Positions 16,391 to 25,129 of a stretch of 64,000 nucleotides of DNA are shown here, in pieces. The stretch is from contig JAOPWC010000179.1 of NCBI GenBank assembly GCA_025965895.1, positions 27,803 through 91,802 of the forward strand. Direction: 5' to 3'. This stretch comes from Mycobacterium sp. (GTDB taxonomy: Bacteria; Actinomycetota; Actinomycetes; Mycobacteriales; Mycobacteriaceae). The notes beneath the pieces are model-generated. The model made no database searches. It was not told the origin of the DNA and saw only the letters and a program-made list of their open reading frames with translations. Position 1 is the first letter of the stretch; each line of letters opens with the position of its first letter. The position numbers and the translations under genes were made by a program.

Positions 16391-17422
16391 GTGAGACCCC
16401 GCGGGTTTCGCCGGTTCCGTCTGCTGGCCGTGGCCGCGACCCTCGTTGTCGTGGCAATCACCCTGAGCGGTTGCAGCTGGTCAGAGGTGATCGGGCTGGG
16501 CTGGCCGGAAGGTATCACCCCGGAGGCCCACATCAACCGGCAGCTCTGGATCGGTTCGCTGATCGCCGCGCTGGTCGTCGGCGTGATCGTGTGGGGGCTG
16601 ACGTTCTGGACGTCGGCGTTTCACCGCCACAAGCCCACCGACACGGACCTGCCGCGTCAGTTCGGCTACAACATGCCCCTCGAAATCGTGCTCACGGTCA
16701 CGCCCTTCCTGATCATCGCGGTGCTGTTCTACTTCACCGTCGTCGTCCAGGAACGCATGCTTCACAAGGACCCGAACCCCGAGGTCGTCGTCGACGTCAC
16801 GGCGTTTCAGTGGAACTGGAAGTTCGGGTACCAGCGCATCGACTTCAAGGACGGCACCTTCACCTACGAGGGTGCGGACCCGGCCCGAAAGGCCGCGATG
16901 GTGTCCAAGCCCGAGGGCAGGGATTCACACGGCGAAGAACTGGTCGGACCGGTCCGCGGGCTGAACCCTGAGGACCGCACCTACCTGAACTTCGACAAGG
17001 TCGAGACGCTGGGCACCAGCAACGAGATCCCGATCCTGGTGCTCCCGACGGGCAAGCGGATCGAGTTCCAGCTCGCCGCGGCCGACGTCGTGCACTCTTT
17101 CTGGGTCCCCGAGTTCCTGTTTAAGCGCGACGTGCTGCCCAACCCGAAGGCCAACCACACCGACAACATCTTCCAGATCGCCACCATCGAGAAGACCGGC
17201 GCGTTCGTCGGTCGCTGCGCGGAGTTGTGCGGCACCTACCATTCGATGATGAACTTCGAGGTCCGGGTCGTCGAGCCCAATGACTTCAAGGCCTATATGC
17301 AGCAACGGATGGCAGGCAAGACGAACGGCGAGGCGTTGCAGGCCATCAACCAGCCGCCGACGGCCGTCACCACCCACCCGTTCGACTCCCGTCGCGGCGA
17401 GCAGGCCCAGGCAAGCAGGTAA
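16391..17422 (+). CDS. ctaC: Cytochrome c oxidase subunit II (lipoprotein)
   Basis: CtaC carries the CuA centre that receives electrons from the fused cytochrome cc subunit of complex III in the III2IV2 supercomplex. The 343-residue protein has an N-terminal signal ending in the lipobox LSGC, two transmembrane helices (about residues 55-77 and 100-122), the aromatic QWNWKFGYQ, and the CuA site HSFWVPEFLFK followed by CAELCGTYHSMM, which supplies two Cys, His and Met ligands. The GTG at 16391 follows GGAGGAGG. Compared with mitochondrial subunit II it has an extra extracytoplasmic insertion (about residues 155-200), as in other actinobacteria. ctaF follows after ten bases. Confidence 0.96.
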   Translation: MRPRGFRRFRLLAVAATLVVVAITLSGCSWSEVIGLGWPEGITPEAHINRQLWIGSLIAALVVGVIVWGLTFWTSAFHRHKPTDTDLPRQFGYNMPLEIVLTVTPFLIIAVLFYFTVVVQERMLHKDPNPEVVVDVTAFQWNWKFGYQRIDFKDGTFTYEGADPARKAAMVSKPEGRDSHGEELVGPVRGLNPEDRTYLNFDKVETLGTSNEIPILVLPTGKRIEFQLAAADVVHSFWVPEFLFKRDVLPNPKANHTDNIFQIATIEKTGAFVGRCAELCGTYHSMMNFEVRVVEPNDFKAYMQQRMAGKTNGEALQAINQPPTAVTTHPFDSRRGEQAQASR

Positions 17423-17432
17423 GGGACACGCC

Positions 17433-17852
17433 ATGCACATCGAAGCCCGGCTGTTCGAGATCCTGACCGCGTTCTTCGCGCTGGCAACCATCGTGTACGC
17501 GGTGCTGACCGCCTATTTCTCCCCCGGTGGCGTGGAATGGGCCGGAGTCACCGCGATGGTCATGACCACCGGGCTGACGATGATCATCGGTACCTTCTTC
17601 CGGTTCGTCGCACGCCGGCTCGACACCCGGCCCGAGGACTACGAGGATGCCGAGATCGCAGACGGGGCCGGCGAACTGGGCTTCTATGCCCCGCACAGCT
17701 GGTGGCCGATCCTGGTCGCGCTTGCCGCATCGGTCGCCGCAGTCGGGATCGCGCTGTGGCTGCCCTGGCTCATCGCCGCCGGCGTGGTCTTCGTGCTGAG
17801 CAGCGCCGCCGGCCTGGTGTTCGAGTACTACGTCGGCTCCGAAAAGCACTAG
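17433..17852 (+). CDS. ctaF: Cytochrome c oxidase subunit IV, actinobacterial type
   Basis: The 139-residue protein has four hydrophobic helices: an N-terminal pair flanking YFSPGGVEW and a C-terminal pair (WWPILVALAASVAAVGIALWLPW). Length and position immediately after ctaC match Rv2199c and the CtaF subunit seen in the M. smegmatis supercomplex. It has no redox cofactor ligands and is thought to stabilise the core subunits. The ATG is ten bases from the ctaC stop with AAGGGACA just before, so the two are co-transcribed. Confidence 0.93.
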   Translation: MHIEARLFEILTAFFALATIVYAVLTAYFSPGGVEWAGVTAMVMTTGLTMIIGTFFRFVARRLDTRPEDYEDAEIADGAGELGFYAPHSWWPILVALAASVAAVGIALWLPWLIAAGVVFVLSSAAGLVFEYYVGSEKH

Positions 17853-18037
17853 CCGGCAACCGGCGAAGGTAACAATCGGGCAGTCAGTTCACGGGCCGAC
17901 GCTGCCGTCAGATTGCTCCGTTGGTTGAGTTGGGTAATGTTGCCGAGGCACCTTCTGTCGTCTGCGCGACGGGGAGCCTTCGGCCGATGGGCCGTCCACG
18001 GGCATCTGCCGAAAAGTAGTCAAGAAGGATAGGCGAC

Positions 18038-18895
18038 ATGAGCGGGCCGAATCCCCCAGAAGGGGGCTCTTTCGGGGAGGACCAGGGCGATCCGCCGACG
18101 CGGGATCAGCCCACTCAGGAAGTGACCGGCGAGACCGAGTCCTACTCGCAGGCATACTCGGCGCCGGAGTCCGAGCAGTTCACCAGCGGCCCCTACGTGC
18201 CGGCCGACCCGGCGCTCTACGACTACGACAGCTACGAGCAGCCTCCCGAACTCGTCGAGCCGCACCCACCTCCTCGCTGGCCGTGGGTGGTCGGCATAAC
18301 GGCCATCTTGGCCGCGATCGCGCTGGTCGTGTCCGTGTCGCTGCTCGTGACCCGCACCGACACGTCGAACGTGGCCAGGCCTGTCACCACGACCCCGTCC
18401 AAGCCGCCGGTACAGGACCAGATCATCACCACCACCCCGCCACCACCTCCGCCCCCGACGACAGAAGCGCCGCCTCCGCCTCCTCCTACCCAGACCGTGA
18501 CGGTCACCACCGAGCCGCCGCCACCGCCGCCGACCAGCGAGGCACCGCCTCCGCCTCCGCCCGCGCCGGCATCGACGAGCACGGCAGCCCCGCCGGTCAC
18601 AACCGCCACCACGACGCCAGCCGGGCCCCGGCAGGTCACGTACTCGGTGACCGGAACCAAAGCGCCGGGCGACATCATCACGATCACGTACGTCGACGCC
18701 TCCGGGCGCAGGCGCACCCAGCGGAACGTCTACATTCCGTGGTCGCTGACGGTCACGCCGATCTCGCAGTCCGAGGTCGGCTCGGTGGAGGCGTCGAGCC
18801 TCTTTCTGGTGAGCAGACTGAACTGCTCGATCACCACCAGCGACGGATCGGTGTTGTCGTCCAACACCAGCAACTCGGCGCAGACCAGCTGCTGA
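18038..18895 (+). CDS. mmpS3: MmpS3-like proline-rich membrane protein
   Basis: The 285-residue protein has an acidic cytosolic N terminus (about residues 1-82), one transmembrane helix (about 84-106) and an extracytoplasmic part. That part begins with a Pro/Thr-rich linker with several runs of six or seven prolines and ends with a globular MmpS-type beta domain (VTYSVTGTKAPGDIITITYVDASG). Other MmpS proteins partner MmpL transporters, but no mmpL is next to this one; in M. tuberculosis mmpS3 is likewise an orphan. The ATG follows GAAGGAT. The 185 bases between ctaF and this gene hold no ORF and no obvious terminator. The stop overlaps the next gene by one base (TGATG). Confidence 0.88.
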   Translation: MSGPNPPEGGSFGEDQGDPPTRDQPTQEVTGETESYSQAYSAPESEQFTSGPYVPADPALYDYDSYEQPPELVEPHPPPRWPWVVGITAILAAIALVVSVSLLVTRTDTSNVARPVTTTPSKPPVQDQIITTTPPPPPPPTTEAPPPPPPTQTVTVTTEPPPPPPTSEAPPPPPPAPASTSTAAPPVTTATTTPAGPRQVTYSVTGTKAPGDIITITYVDASGRRRTQRNVYIPWSLTVTPISQSEVGSVEASSLFLVSRLNCSITTSDGSVLSSNTSNSAQTSC

Positions 18896-19584
18896 TGACG
18901 ACATTGCGAGAGTTGGGGGGCTTACGGTCGCCTGACACCGTTGATCGCGTTCTGGTGATCGCCTGTGCGGTGATCTGGCTGGCGTTCATCGGGGTGGGCG
19001 TCGCGGCGGTCGTCGCGCTCGTCGATCTCGGCTCGGGCAGGCGTCCTGAAACCGCTTCAGGGTCGCAGACACCGTGGCTGCTGTATGCCGTGATCGCGAT
19101 CTCCGCGCTGATCATCCTCGGCGCGATTCCGCTGCTGCTGCGCGCCCGCCGCAGCGCATTGGACGAGCCGCCGCGAACTCCCGCGAGGCCGTCGCCGAGG
19201 GCCGTGAACTACGGTCCATCCGGAGGTTCCTCCGGACTGGCCCGGTCTGCGCAGGAAGCTTCCACCGAGAAGCTACGCGTGTTCGGCCCGGCCGCCGAGC
19301 CCGCCGACCGCGCGCCCGGCAACCGGCCGCGCCGCTCTCCACGGCTTGGTGGGCTCTCGCCGGAGGTGGTCGACCGGATGTGGCTGCGGGTCACCGTCGC
19401 GATTGCCGGCGCGATGGGCGTCGCCATGCTGGCCGTCGCGACGGCGAGCTACCTGATGGCCGTCGACAAGAACAACTCAGCCTGGACCGCGCTGGGCATC
19501 GCCGCTATCCTCACGGTCGCCATGCCGGCGATCCCGTGGCTTGCACTGCGGCAGCTGCGCAATCAGATCGCGGCCGCCCGCTAG
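18895..19584 (+). CDS. Conserved membrane protein (Rv2197c-like)
   Basis: The 229-residue protein has four predicted membrane helices: one near residues 20-44, one near 60-80, and a C-terminal pair (about 160-183 and 192-213). A Pro/Ser/Arg-rich soluble loop of about 75 residues joins the two halves. I recognise no enzymatic motif. The ATG shares a base with the mmpS3 stop, so translation is coupled, and it converges on qcrB 22 bases away. Its constant place between mmpS3 and qcrB in mycobacteria suggests, but does not show, a link to the respiratory chain or to MmpS3. Confidence 0.82.
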   Translation: MTTLRELGGLRSPDTVDRVLVIACAVIWLAFIGVGVAAVVALVDLGSGRRPETASGSQTPWLLYAVIAISALIILGAIPLLLRARRSALDEPPRTPARPSPRAVNYGPSGGSSGLARSAQEASTEKLRVFGPAAEPADRAPGNRPRRSPRLGGLSPEVVDRMWLRVTVAIAGAMGVAMLAVATASYLMAVDKNNSAWTALGIAAILTVAMPAIPWLALRQLRNQIAAAR

Positions 19585-19606
19585 CGTCGCGATCTGGGTA
19601 CCGGGG

Positions 19607-21256
19607 TCAGTGGTGCCCGTCGGGGGACGAGCCGTTGCCTGAGCCGTTCGTGTCCTCCTGGTGCTCGCGGAGCGCCGTGATCGCCCGCTGCTCCTGGGCG
19701 TGGGCGGTCTCGGTGAGCTCCTGCTGTTCGGACGCCGGGTCGGCCCGCAGTAGGCTGCCGGTGCCGGGCGCGCCGCCATAGCCGAGCTTGTTGATCCGCT
19801 TCGGAACCGGCGCGCCCTGGTACTCCAGCTCGATCGGGTGACCGTGCTCGTCGACCGGGCCGAGCGGCTGGTGCAGCTCGATGTAGGCACCGTGCGGCAA
19901 CCGCTTGATGATGCCCGTCTCGATGCCGTGCTCGAGCACCTCACGGTCGCTGCGCTGCAATCCGATCGCCCAGCGGTAGGCGATGAAGTACACGATCGGC
20001 GGCAGCACCACCATGCCGATGCGGCCGATCCACGTGGTCGCGTTCAGCGAGATGTGGAACTTCAACGCGATGACGTCGTTCATCGCGCTGAAGGTCAGCA
20101 CCATGTAGAAAGCGATCGCCATTGCCCCGATCGCGGTGCGGACCGGGTTGTCACGCGGACGCTGCAGCAGATTGTGATAGGCGGTGTCGCCGCTGAAGTT
20201 CTTTTCCAGATATGGGTAGGAGATCAGCAGGACGAACACCACGCCCATGATCATCGCGACCCAGAAGGCCGCCGGAATGGTGTAGTGGCTGATGTAGATC
20301 TCCCAGGCCGGCCAGACCCGGGCCAGGCCTTCGGTCCACATCATGTAGAAGTCGGGCTGGCTGCCCGCCGACACCTGCGACGGTTTGTACGGGCCCAACT
20401 GCCAGATCGGGTTGATCTGCAGCAGGCCGCCCATGATGCCCAAGATGCCGACGGTCATCGCAAAGAACGCGCCGGACTTCACGGCGAAGATCGGCAGGAT
20501 GCGCACCCCGACCACGTTGTTCTCGGTGCGGCCCGGTCCGGGGAACTGGGTGTGTTTCTGATACCAGACCAGTGCGAGGTGCACGCCGATCAGGGCGAGG
20601 ATGATCGCCGGGAAGATCAGCACGTGGATGACGTAGAGGCGCGGGATCAGAATGTCGCCGGGGAAGTCGCCGCCGAACAATGCCCAGTGCATCCATGTGC
20701 CGATGATGGGAATGCTCAACGTGATCGACGACAGCGCGGCCCGAAGCCCGATGCCGGACAGCAGGTCGTCGGGCAGCGAGTAACCGAAGTAGCCCTCGAA
20801 CATCGCCAGGATCAGCAGCAACGAGCCGATCAACCAGTTGGCCTCGCGGGGCTTGCGGAACGCGCCGGTGAAGAAGATGCGGGCCAGATGCACCATGATC
20901 GCCGCGGCGAACATCAGCGCGGCCCAGTGATGGATCTGCCGCACGAAGAGTCCGCCGCGGATCTCGAAGCTGATGTCCAGCGCAGTCTCGTACGCCCGCG
21001 ACATCTGGATGCCGCGCAGCGGCTGGTACACCCCGTTGTAAGTGACCTCGGTCATCGACGGGTCGAAGAACAGGGTCAGGTACACACCGGTGAGCAGCAG
21101 CACGATGAACGAATACAGCGCGATCTCACCGAGCAGGAACGACCAATGGCTGGGAAAGACCTTGTTGATCTGGCGCTTCATTCCCGACGCGAGGTGATAG
21201 CGCTCATCCATCGCCTCAGCTTGGTGAGCCGCGAGTTCGCTCAGTTTGGGACTCAT
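19607..21256 (-). CDS. qcrB: Cytochrome bc1 complex cytochrome b subunit
   Basis: QcrB holds the two b hemes and both quinone sites of complex III. The 549-residue protein has eight main helices; heme ligands are the paired histidines in QIHHWAALMF with MVHLARIFF, and in YVIHVLIFP with IGVHLALVW. PDFYMMWTEG (residues 301-310) lies at the quinol-oxidation site; Thr308/Glu309 appear to match the T313/E314 positions tied to telacebec (Q203) binding in M. tuberculosis. The hydrophilic C-terminal extension (after about residue 430) is typical of actinobacteria. The ATG overlaps the qcrA stop by four bases (ATGA). It is the last gene of ctaE-qcrCAB. Confidence 0.97.
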   Translation of the reverse strand: MSPKLSELAAHQAEAMDERYHLASGMKRQINKVFPSHWSFLLGEIALYSFIVLLLTGVYLTLFFDPSMTEVTYNGVYQPLRGIQMSRAYETALDISFEIRGGLFVRQIHHWAALMFAAAIMVHLARIFFTGAFRKPREANWLIGSLLLILAMFEGYFGYSLPDDLLSGIGLRAALSSITLSIPIIGTWMHWALFGGDFPGDILIPRLYVIHVLIFPAIILALIGVHLALVWYQKHTQFPGPGRTENNVVGVRILPIFAVKSGAFFAMTVGILGIMGGLLQINPIWQLGPYKPSQVSAGSQPDFYMMWTEGLARVWPAWEIYISHYTIPAAFWVAMIMGVVFVLLISYPYLEKNFSGDTAYHNLLQRPRDNPVRTAIGAMAIAFYMVLTFSAMNDVIALKFHISLNATTWIGRIGMVVLPPIVYFIAYRWAIGLQRSDREVLEHGIETGIIKRLPHGAYIELHQPLGPVDEHGHPIELEYQGAPVPKRINKLGYGGAPGTGSLLRADPASEQQELTETAHAQEQRAITALREHQEDTNGSGNGSSPDGHH

Positions 21257-22437
21257 GTCGTCTTCCGTTCCCAGAATGCCGGCCCGACGGGCTCGATGAA
21301 GTCGCCGTTGGCGACCAGATACCCGTCCCTATCGATGGTTATTGGCAACTGCGCCAATGCCCGTGCCGCCGGTCCGAAGATCGGCTTCGCGAAATGCAGC
21401 AAGTCGAACTGCGACTGGTGACACGGGCACAAGATGCGGTAGGTCTGCTGCTCGTAGAGCGACGCGGGACAGCCCAGGTGCGAGCAGACCTTGGTGAACG
21501 AAAACAACTCGCCGAAGTTGAAGCTCTCCTGCCCCTGTCGCTTGACGACCTTCGGCAGGTCGTTGGGCTTGACGCGGATCAGCAAGACGGGGTTGCGCAC
21601 GCCCATGTAGATTTCCGAAATCTTCTCGTGCGACTCAATCGTGTCGCCGTTGCCGTCCGACTCGCGCCACGGGAAGACGGTCTCCATGCCGCCGGCGTCG
21701 ATGTCTTCGGGACGAATCTTCTGAAGTGAGCCCGGCGACGGGACACCGCCCGACAGCGAGCGGCCCAAGTAGATGGTCTCGCCCTTGAAGCGCGGCGTCC
21801 AACCCGACGTCCACAAGACCGCTTTCTTGCCGTCGGCGCTGGGAACGACTGGCTTCCAAGGGTTTTTGATCAGTCCACCGATGAACGCGACGAGCGTGCC
21901 GACACCGAACGCGCCGAGGGCAACGCCCAGCGACAACTTGACCAGCCGACGCCGTGGCAGCGTCGAGGTGTCCAGTGCATCCTCCAGTTCGGCGACGATC
22001 GTCTTGCGGTCCACTTCTGAGGAGGGGCCGTCGTGGCGGTCCTGGATCGCGATTTCCTCGGGGATGAATCTCTTCTGGAACAGCACGGCGCCGATCCCGA
22101 TCGCCAGGATCGACAACCCGAACGTCAGCCCGTACAGCGGGGTGGTCAGTGTGTAGAGGAAGTTCCCGGGGTCGCCCATAGGCTTGTACTCCCAGGGCCA
22201 AATCAAGAAGATCACCAGCAGCGCCAGCCCCGAGAATCCGCCCAGCATCAGCCAGAACGCCACTCCCCGTTCGGCCCGCTTCTCGGCTCTGGTGCCCGGG
22301 ATCGGCCAGCGGGGTTCACGGTAGACCAGATCGACGCCGTCGAGGTTGGTGCCGAGCTCGACCAGCTCGTCGCGGGAGAGCCTGTTCAGGTCCTTCTCGT
22401 CAGGCACCTTCGGCGATTCAGGGGATTCAGTTGTCAT
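21253..22437 (-). CDS. qcrA: Cytochrome bc1 complex Rieske iron-sulfur subunit
   Basis: QcrA carries electrons from quinol to cytochrome cc. The 394-residue protein has an acidic cytosolic N terminus, three transmembrane helices (about 60-82, 98-120 and 165-188, the actinobacterial form) and a C-terminal Rieske domain with CSHLGC and CPCHQSQFD as the [2Fe-2S] ligands. The ATG at 22437 overlaps the qcrC stop (ATGA). An upstream in-frame start at 22494 would intrude into qcrC and has no support. Confidence 0.97.
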   Translation of the reverse strand: MTTESPESPKVPDEKDLNRLSRDELVELGTNLDGVDLVYREPRWPIPGTRAEKRAERGVAFWLMLGGFSGLALLVIFLIWPWEYKPMGDPGNFLYTLTTPLYGLTFGLSILAIGIGAVLFQKRFIPEEIAIQDRHDGPSSEVDRKTIVAELEDALDTSTLPRRRLVKLSLGVALGAFGVGTLVAFIGGLIKNPWKPVVPSADGKKAVLWTSGWTPRFKGETIYLGRSLSGGVPSPGSLQKIRPEDIDAGGMETVFPWRESDGNGDTIESHEKISEIYMGVRNPVLLIRVKPNDLPKVVKRQGQESFNFGELFSFTKVCSHLGCPASLYEQQTYRILCPCHQSQFDLLHFAKPIFGPAARALAQLPITIDRDGYLVANGDFIEPVGPAFWERKTT

Positions 22438-23261
22438 GCTCGCGATCCGATCCACAGTGCGACACCGATGATGGCGACCATTCCGATGATCCACATCGCC
22501 ATGCCCTCCGGCGCGGGGCCGAAGCCGCCGAGTCCGTAACCGCCGGGATTGTGCGTTTCGGTGGCGGTCTTGACGTAGGCCACGATGTCGCGCTTCTCGT
22601 CGGGGCTGAGCTCACGGTCCGAGAATCTGGGCATGTTCTGCGGACCGGTCAGCATCGCGGTGTACATCTGCGCCTCATTGGCCGGGGCGAGCTCGGGGGC
22701 GTACTTGCCCGAGGACAGCGCGCCGCCCTTGCCGGTGAAGTTGTGACACGATGCGCAGTTCAGGCGGAACAGGTCGCCGCCGCGTGCCACGTCGTTGCCT
22801 TGCAGCGAGTGCATCGCGACGCTGCCGTCGGGGTTGCGGGGCACGGTGGGCCCGCCGCCGTTGGCCTGCACGTAGGCGCCGAGCGCGTCGATCTGGCTGT
22901 CGTCGAATACTGGTGCCTTGCGCGCGGCCTGCGCTTCGCCGCGCACCGCGGGCATCCGGCCGGTGGACACCTGGAAATACACCGCCGCCTCGCCGACACC
23001 GATCAGGCTCGGGCCGCGGTCGGTGACCCCCTGCAGGTTGGCGCCGTGACACGACACGCAGGACGTGTCGAACAGCTGCTTTCCGCTGCGCAGCAGCGCC
23101 GACTGGGACTCGTCGGCGACCGCCAGCTGCGGCTGCGGGGTGAGCGTGGCGGCGAGGCCGCCGGCAATCGCGAGCGCGACCAGCAACAGCAGGCCGGCCG
23201 AAACTCGGCGGCGCAGCCGACGGCGGGAACGGCCGGTGATCACGAGCCCCGGTCTCTTCAA
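22434..23261 (-). CDS. qcrC: Cytochrome bc1 complex diheme cytochrome c subunit
   Basis: QcrC fuses cytochrome c1 and a mobile-type cytochrome c, which is why these bacteria need no soluble cytochrome c. The 275-residue protein has an Arg-rich N terminus with a membrane segment (about residues 21-40), two heme c sites (CVSCH, Cys68/Cys71/His72, and CASCH about 100 residues later), methionine-bearing loops such as GRMPAVRG and GPQNMPRF, and a C-terminal membrane anchor. The start is a TTG at 23261, supported by GGGAGAGG four bases upstream and by alignment to the known M. tuberculosis N-terminal region. It lies 64 bases after ctaE. Confidence 0.96.
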   Translation of the reverse strand: MKRPGLVITGRSRRRLRRRVSAGLLLLVALAIAGGLAATLTPQPQLAVADESQSALLRSGKQLFDTSCVSCHGANLQGVTDRGPSLIGVGEAAVYFQVSTGRMPAVRGEAQAARKAPVFDDSQIDALGAYVQANGGGPTVPRNPDGSVAMHSLQGNDVARGGDLFRLNCASCHNFTGKGGALSSGKYAPELAPANEAQMYTAMLTGPQNMPRFSDRELSPDEKRDIVAYVKTATETHNPGGYGLGGFGPAPEGMAMWIIGMVAIIGVALWIGSRA

Positions 23262-23325
23262 CGCACCTCTCCCATCCCGGTATGCCTTAACCGTCTGCCG
23301 CTTGCATGTGAACCGGACCCGTTGC

Positions 23326-23937
23326 TCATCGGACGAAGTAGATCGTGGCGAACAGCGCTATCCACACGATGTCGACGAAGTGCCAGTAATAGGAGACGAC
23401 GATCGCGGCGGTGGCCTGTGCGGGAGTGAATTTGCTCATCCGGGTACGCAGCAGCAGGTAGATGAACGCGATCAGCCCCCCCGTGACGTGCAGGCCGTGA
23501 AAGCCGGTGGCCATGTAGAACACCGAGCCGTACGCGCTGCTGGGGATGGTCGTGCCGTGCGTGCTCAGGTGGTAGTACTCGTAAGCCTGGCCGAGAACGA
23601 AGAACAGGCCCATGAAAAAGGTCGCCAGATACCAGCGCCGCAGCCCGAAGACGTCGCCGCGCTCGGCTGCGAAGACGCCCATCTGGCAGGTGAATGACGA
23701 GGCGATCAGCACCAGCGTGACGGGGACGGCCTGGTACAGGTTCAGCTCGGTCGGCGGCGGCGGCCAATTGCCGGCGGCCTGGGCCCGGGCGGTGAAGTAC
23801 ATCGCGAACAGGCCGGCAAAGAACATGAGTTCGCTGGACAGCCAAACGATGGTGCCGACACTGACCATGTTTGGCCGGTTCAGCGAATGTACTCGCGACG
23901 TGATCGCGGTTCCCGACGTCCCTACAGCGCTCGTCAC
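23326..23937 (-). CDS. ctaE: Cytochrome c oxidase subunit III
   Basis: The 203-residue protein has five hydrophobic helices and the subunit III features WLSSELMFFAGLFAMYF, GQAYEYYHL and TGFHGLHVTGG with the conserved glutamate and histidines. It has the same length as Rv2193. The GTG at 23937 is six bases after CATACT, suggesting a leaderless message that continues into qcrCAB. The catalytic subunit I (ctaD) is not in this window, as in M. tuberculosis. Confidence 0.96.
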   Translation of the reverse strand: MTSAVGTSGTAITSRVHSLNRPNMVSVGTIVWLSSELMFFAGLFAMYFTARAQAAGNWPPPPTELNLYQAVPVTLVLIASSFTCQMGVFAAERGDVFGLRRWYLATFFMGLFFVLGQAYEYYHLSTHGTTIPSSAYGSVFYMATGFHGLHVTGGLIAFIYLLLRTRMSKFTPAQATAAIVVSYYWHFVDIVWIALFATIYFVR

Positions 23938-23943
23938 CCCGCA

Positions 23944-23949
23944 AGTATG
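23944..23949 (-). promoter_or_regulatory. Possible leaderless -10 element for ctaE-qcrCAB
   Basis: Minus-strand CATACT ends six bases before the ctaE GTG at 23937 and keeps the A2 and T6 of TANNNT. There is no ribosome-binding site ahead of this GTG. Confidence 0.4.
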
Positions 23950-24046
23950 ACGCTTTGTAGTTGTTGAACTCCACCCGGGGACCTAATTGGTCACAAGTTC
24001 GCCATCGCACCTTGGGTGAGCGCGACAACCGTGCGAACATCGGCGC

Positions 24047-25129
24047 GTGGCGCAGCTGCCCTCCTCGCGTTCGGTGCCTTCTACCTCGGCGTCTTGGCCG
24101 AAGGTTCTCAGCGTGCTGACCGCAGGGCGCAACCTCTCCGCCGGTCAGGCGGCGTGGGCCATGGAACAGGTGATGACCGGCGCCGCCACGCCCGCCCAGA
24201 TCGCGGCGTTCGCCGTGTCGATGAGGATGAAGGGCCCGTCCGCGGAAGAGGTCCGCGAACTGGCCGACACGATGCTCAACCACGCTCGGCGGGTGCCGAC
24301 CGACGCGATCGGCACCGACACCGTCGACGTCGTCGGCACAGGGGGAGACGGCGCCAACACGGTCAACCTGTCCACGATGGCGGCCATCGTGGTCGCCGCG
24401 AGCGGCGTACCGGTGGTCAAGCACGGCAACCGGGCCGCGTCGTCGCGCAGTGGCGGGGCCGACATGCTCGAGGCGCTCGGGGTGCGCATCGACCTGGGTC
24501 CCGAGGAGGTGGTCCGTAGCGTCTCCGAGGTGGGGATCGGCTTTTGCTTCGCGCCCCTTTTCCATCCGTCGTATCGGCACGCCTCGGCCGTGCGCCGCGA
24601 GATCGGCGTCCCGACGGTATTCAATCTGCTCGGGCCGCTGACGAATCCGGCCTCCCCGCGGGCAGGGCTGATCGGCTGCGCGTTCGCCGACCTCGCCGAG
24701 GTGATGGCCGGTGTCTTCGCTGCCCGCGGCTCCAGCGTCCTGGTGGTGCACGGCGACGACGGGCTCGACGAGCTGACGACCACGACGAAGAGCACGATCT
24801 GGCGGGTGCAGGCCGGAACGATCGAGCGGCTGACGTTCGATTCCGCCGCGTTCGGCTTCGCGCGCGCAGAGCTGGATGAGCTGGTGGGCGGCAGCGCCGA
24901 GGAAAACGCCGACGAGGCGCGGTCGGTGCTGGGTGGAGCAACCGGGCCGGTGCGCGACGCGGTGGTGCTGAACGCCGCGGGGGCGATGGTGGCCCACGCC
25001 GGGCTATCCAGCGACGCCACATGGTTGCCCGCCTGGGAGGCTGCCCTGGTGCGCGCCGGCCACGCGATCGACTCGGGTGCGGCCGAGAAGCTGCTCGCGC
25101 GTTGGGCGCGGTTCACACAGAAATTCTGA
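24047..25129 (+). CDS. trpD: Anthranilate phosphoribosyltransferase
   Basis: TrpD transfers phosphoribose from PRPP to anthranilate, the second step of tryptophan synthesis. The 360-residue protein has the PRPP-binding VGTGGDGANTVNLST, the KHGNRAASSRSGGAD anthranilate channel segment, and the metal-binding HGDDGLDELT. The GTG start gives a short, poorly conserved N-terminal tail before WPKVLSVLTAGRNLS. It stands alone, away from other trp genes. The last 126 bases overlap the opposite-strand exonuclease gene. Confidence 0.95.
   Translation: MAQLPSSRSVPSTSASWPKVLSVLTAGRNLSAGQAAWAMEQVMTGAATPAQIAAFAVSMRMKGPSAEEVRELADTMLNHARRVPTDAIGTDTVDVVGTGGDGANTVNLSTMAAIVVAASGVPVVKHGNRAASSRSGGADMLEALGVRIDLGPEEVVRSVSEVGIGFCFAPLFHPSYRHASAVRREIGVPTVFNLLGPLTNPASPRAGLIGCAFADLAEVMAGVFAARGSSVLVVHGDDGLDELTTTTKSTIWRVQAGTIERLTFDSAAFGFARAELDELVGGSAEENADEARSVLGGATGPVRDAVVLNAAGAMVAHAGLSSDATWLPAWEAALVRAGHAIDSGAAEKLLARWARFTQKF

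Noticed and set aside
17853..18037. Possible small RNA or gene in the ctaF-mmpS3 gap
   Set aside because: No ORF with a start signal, no T-run terminator and no clear promoter pair in 185 bases.
22500..23261. Alternative qcrC start downstream to avoid TTG
   Set aside because: Any later start would cut into the signal/anchor helix; the TTG at 23261 has GGGAGAGG in the right place.
23258..24997. 579-codon open frame antisense to trpD that also runs over ctaE
   Set aside because: Arg/His/Gly-rich with no motifs, and it spans two well-supported genes and their divergent promoters.
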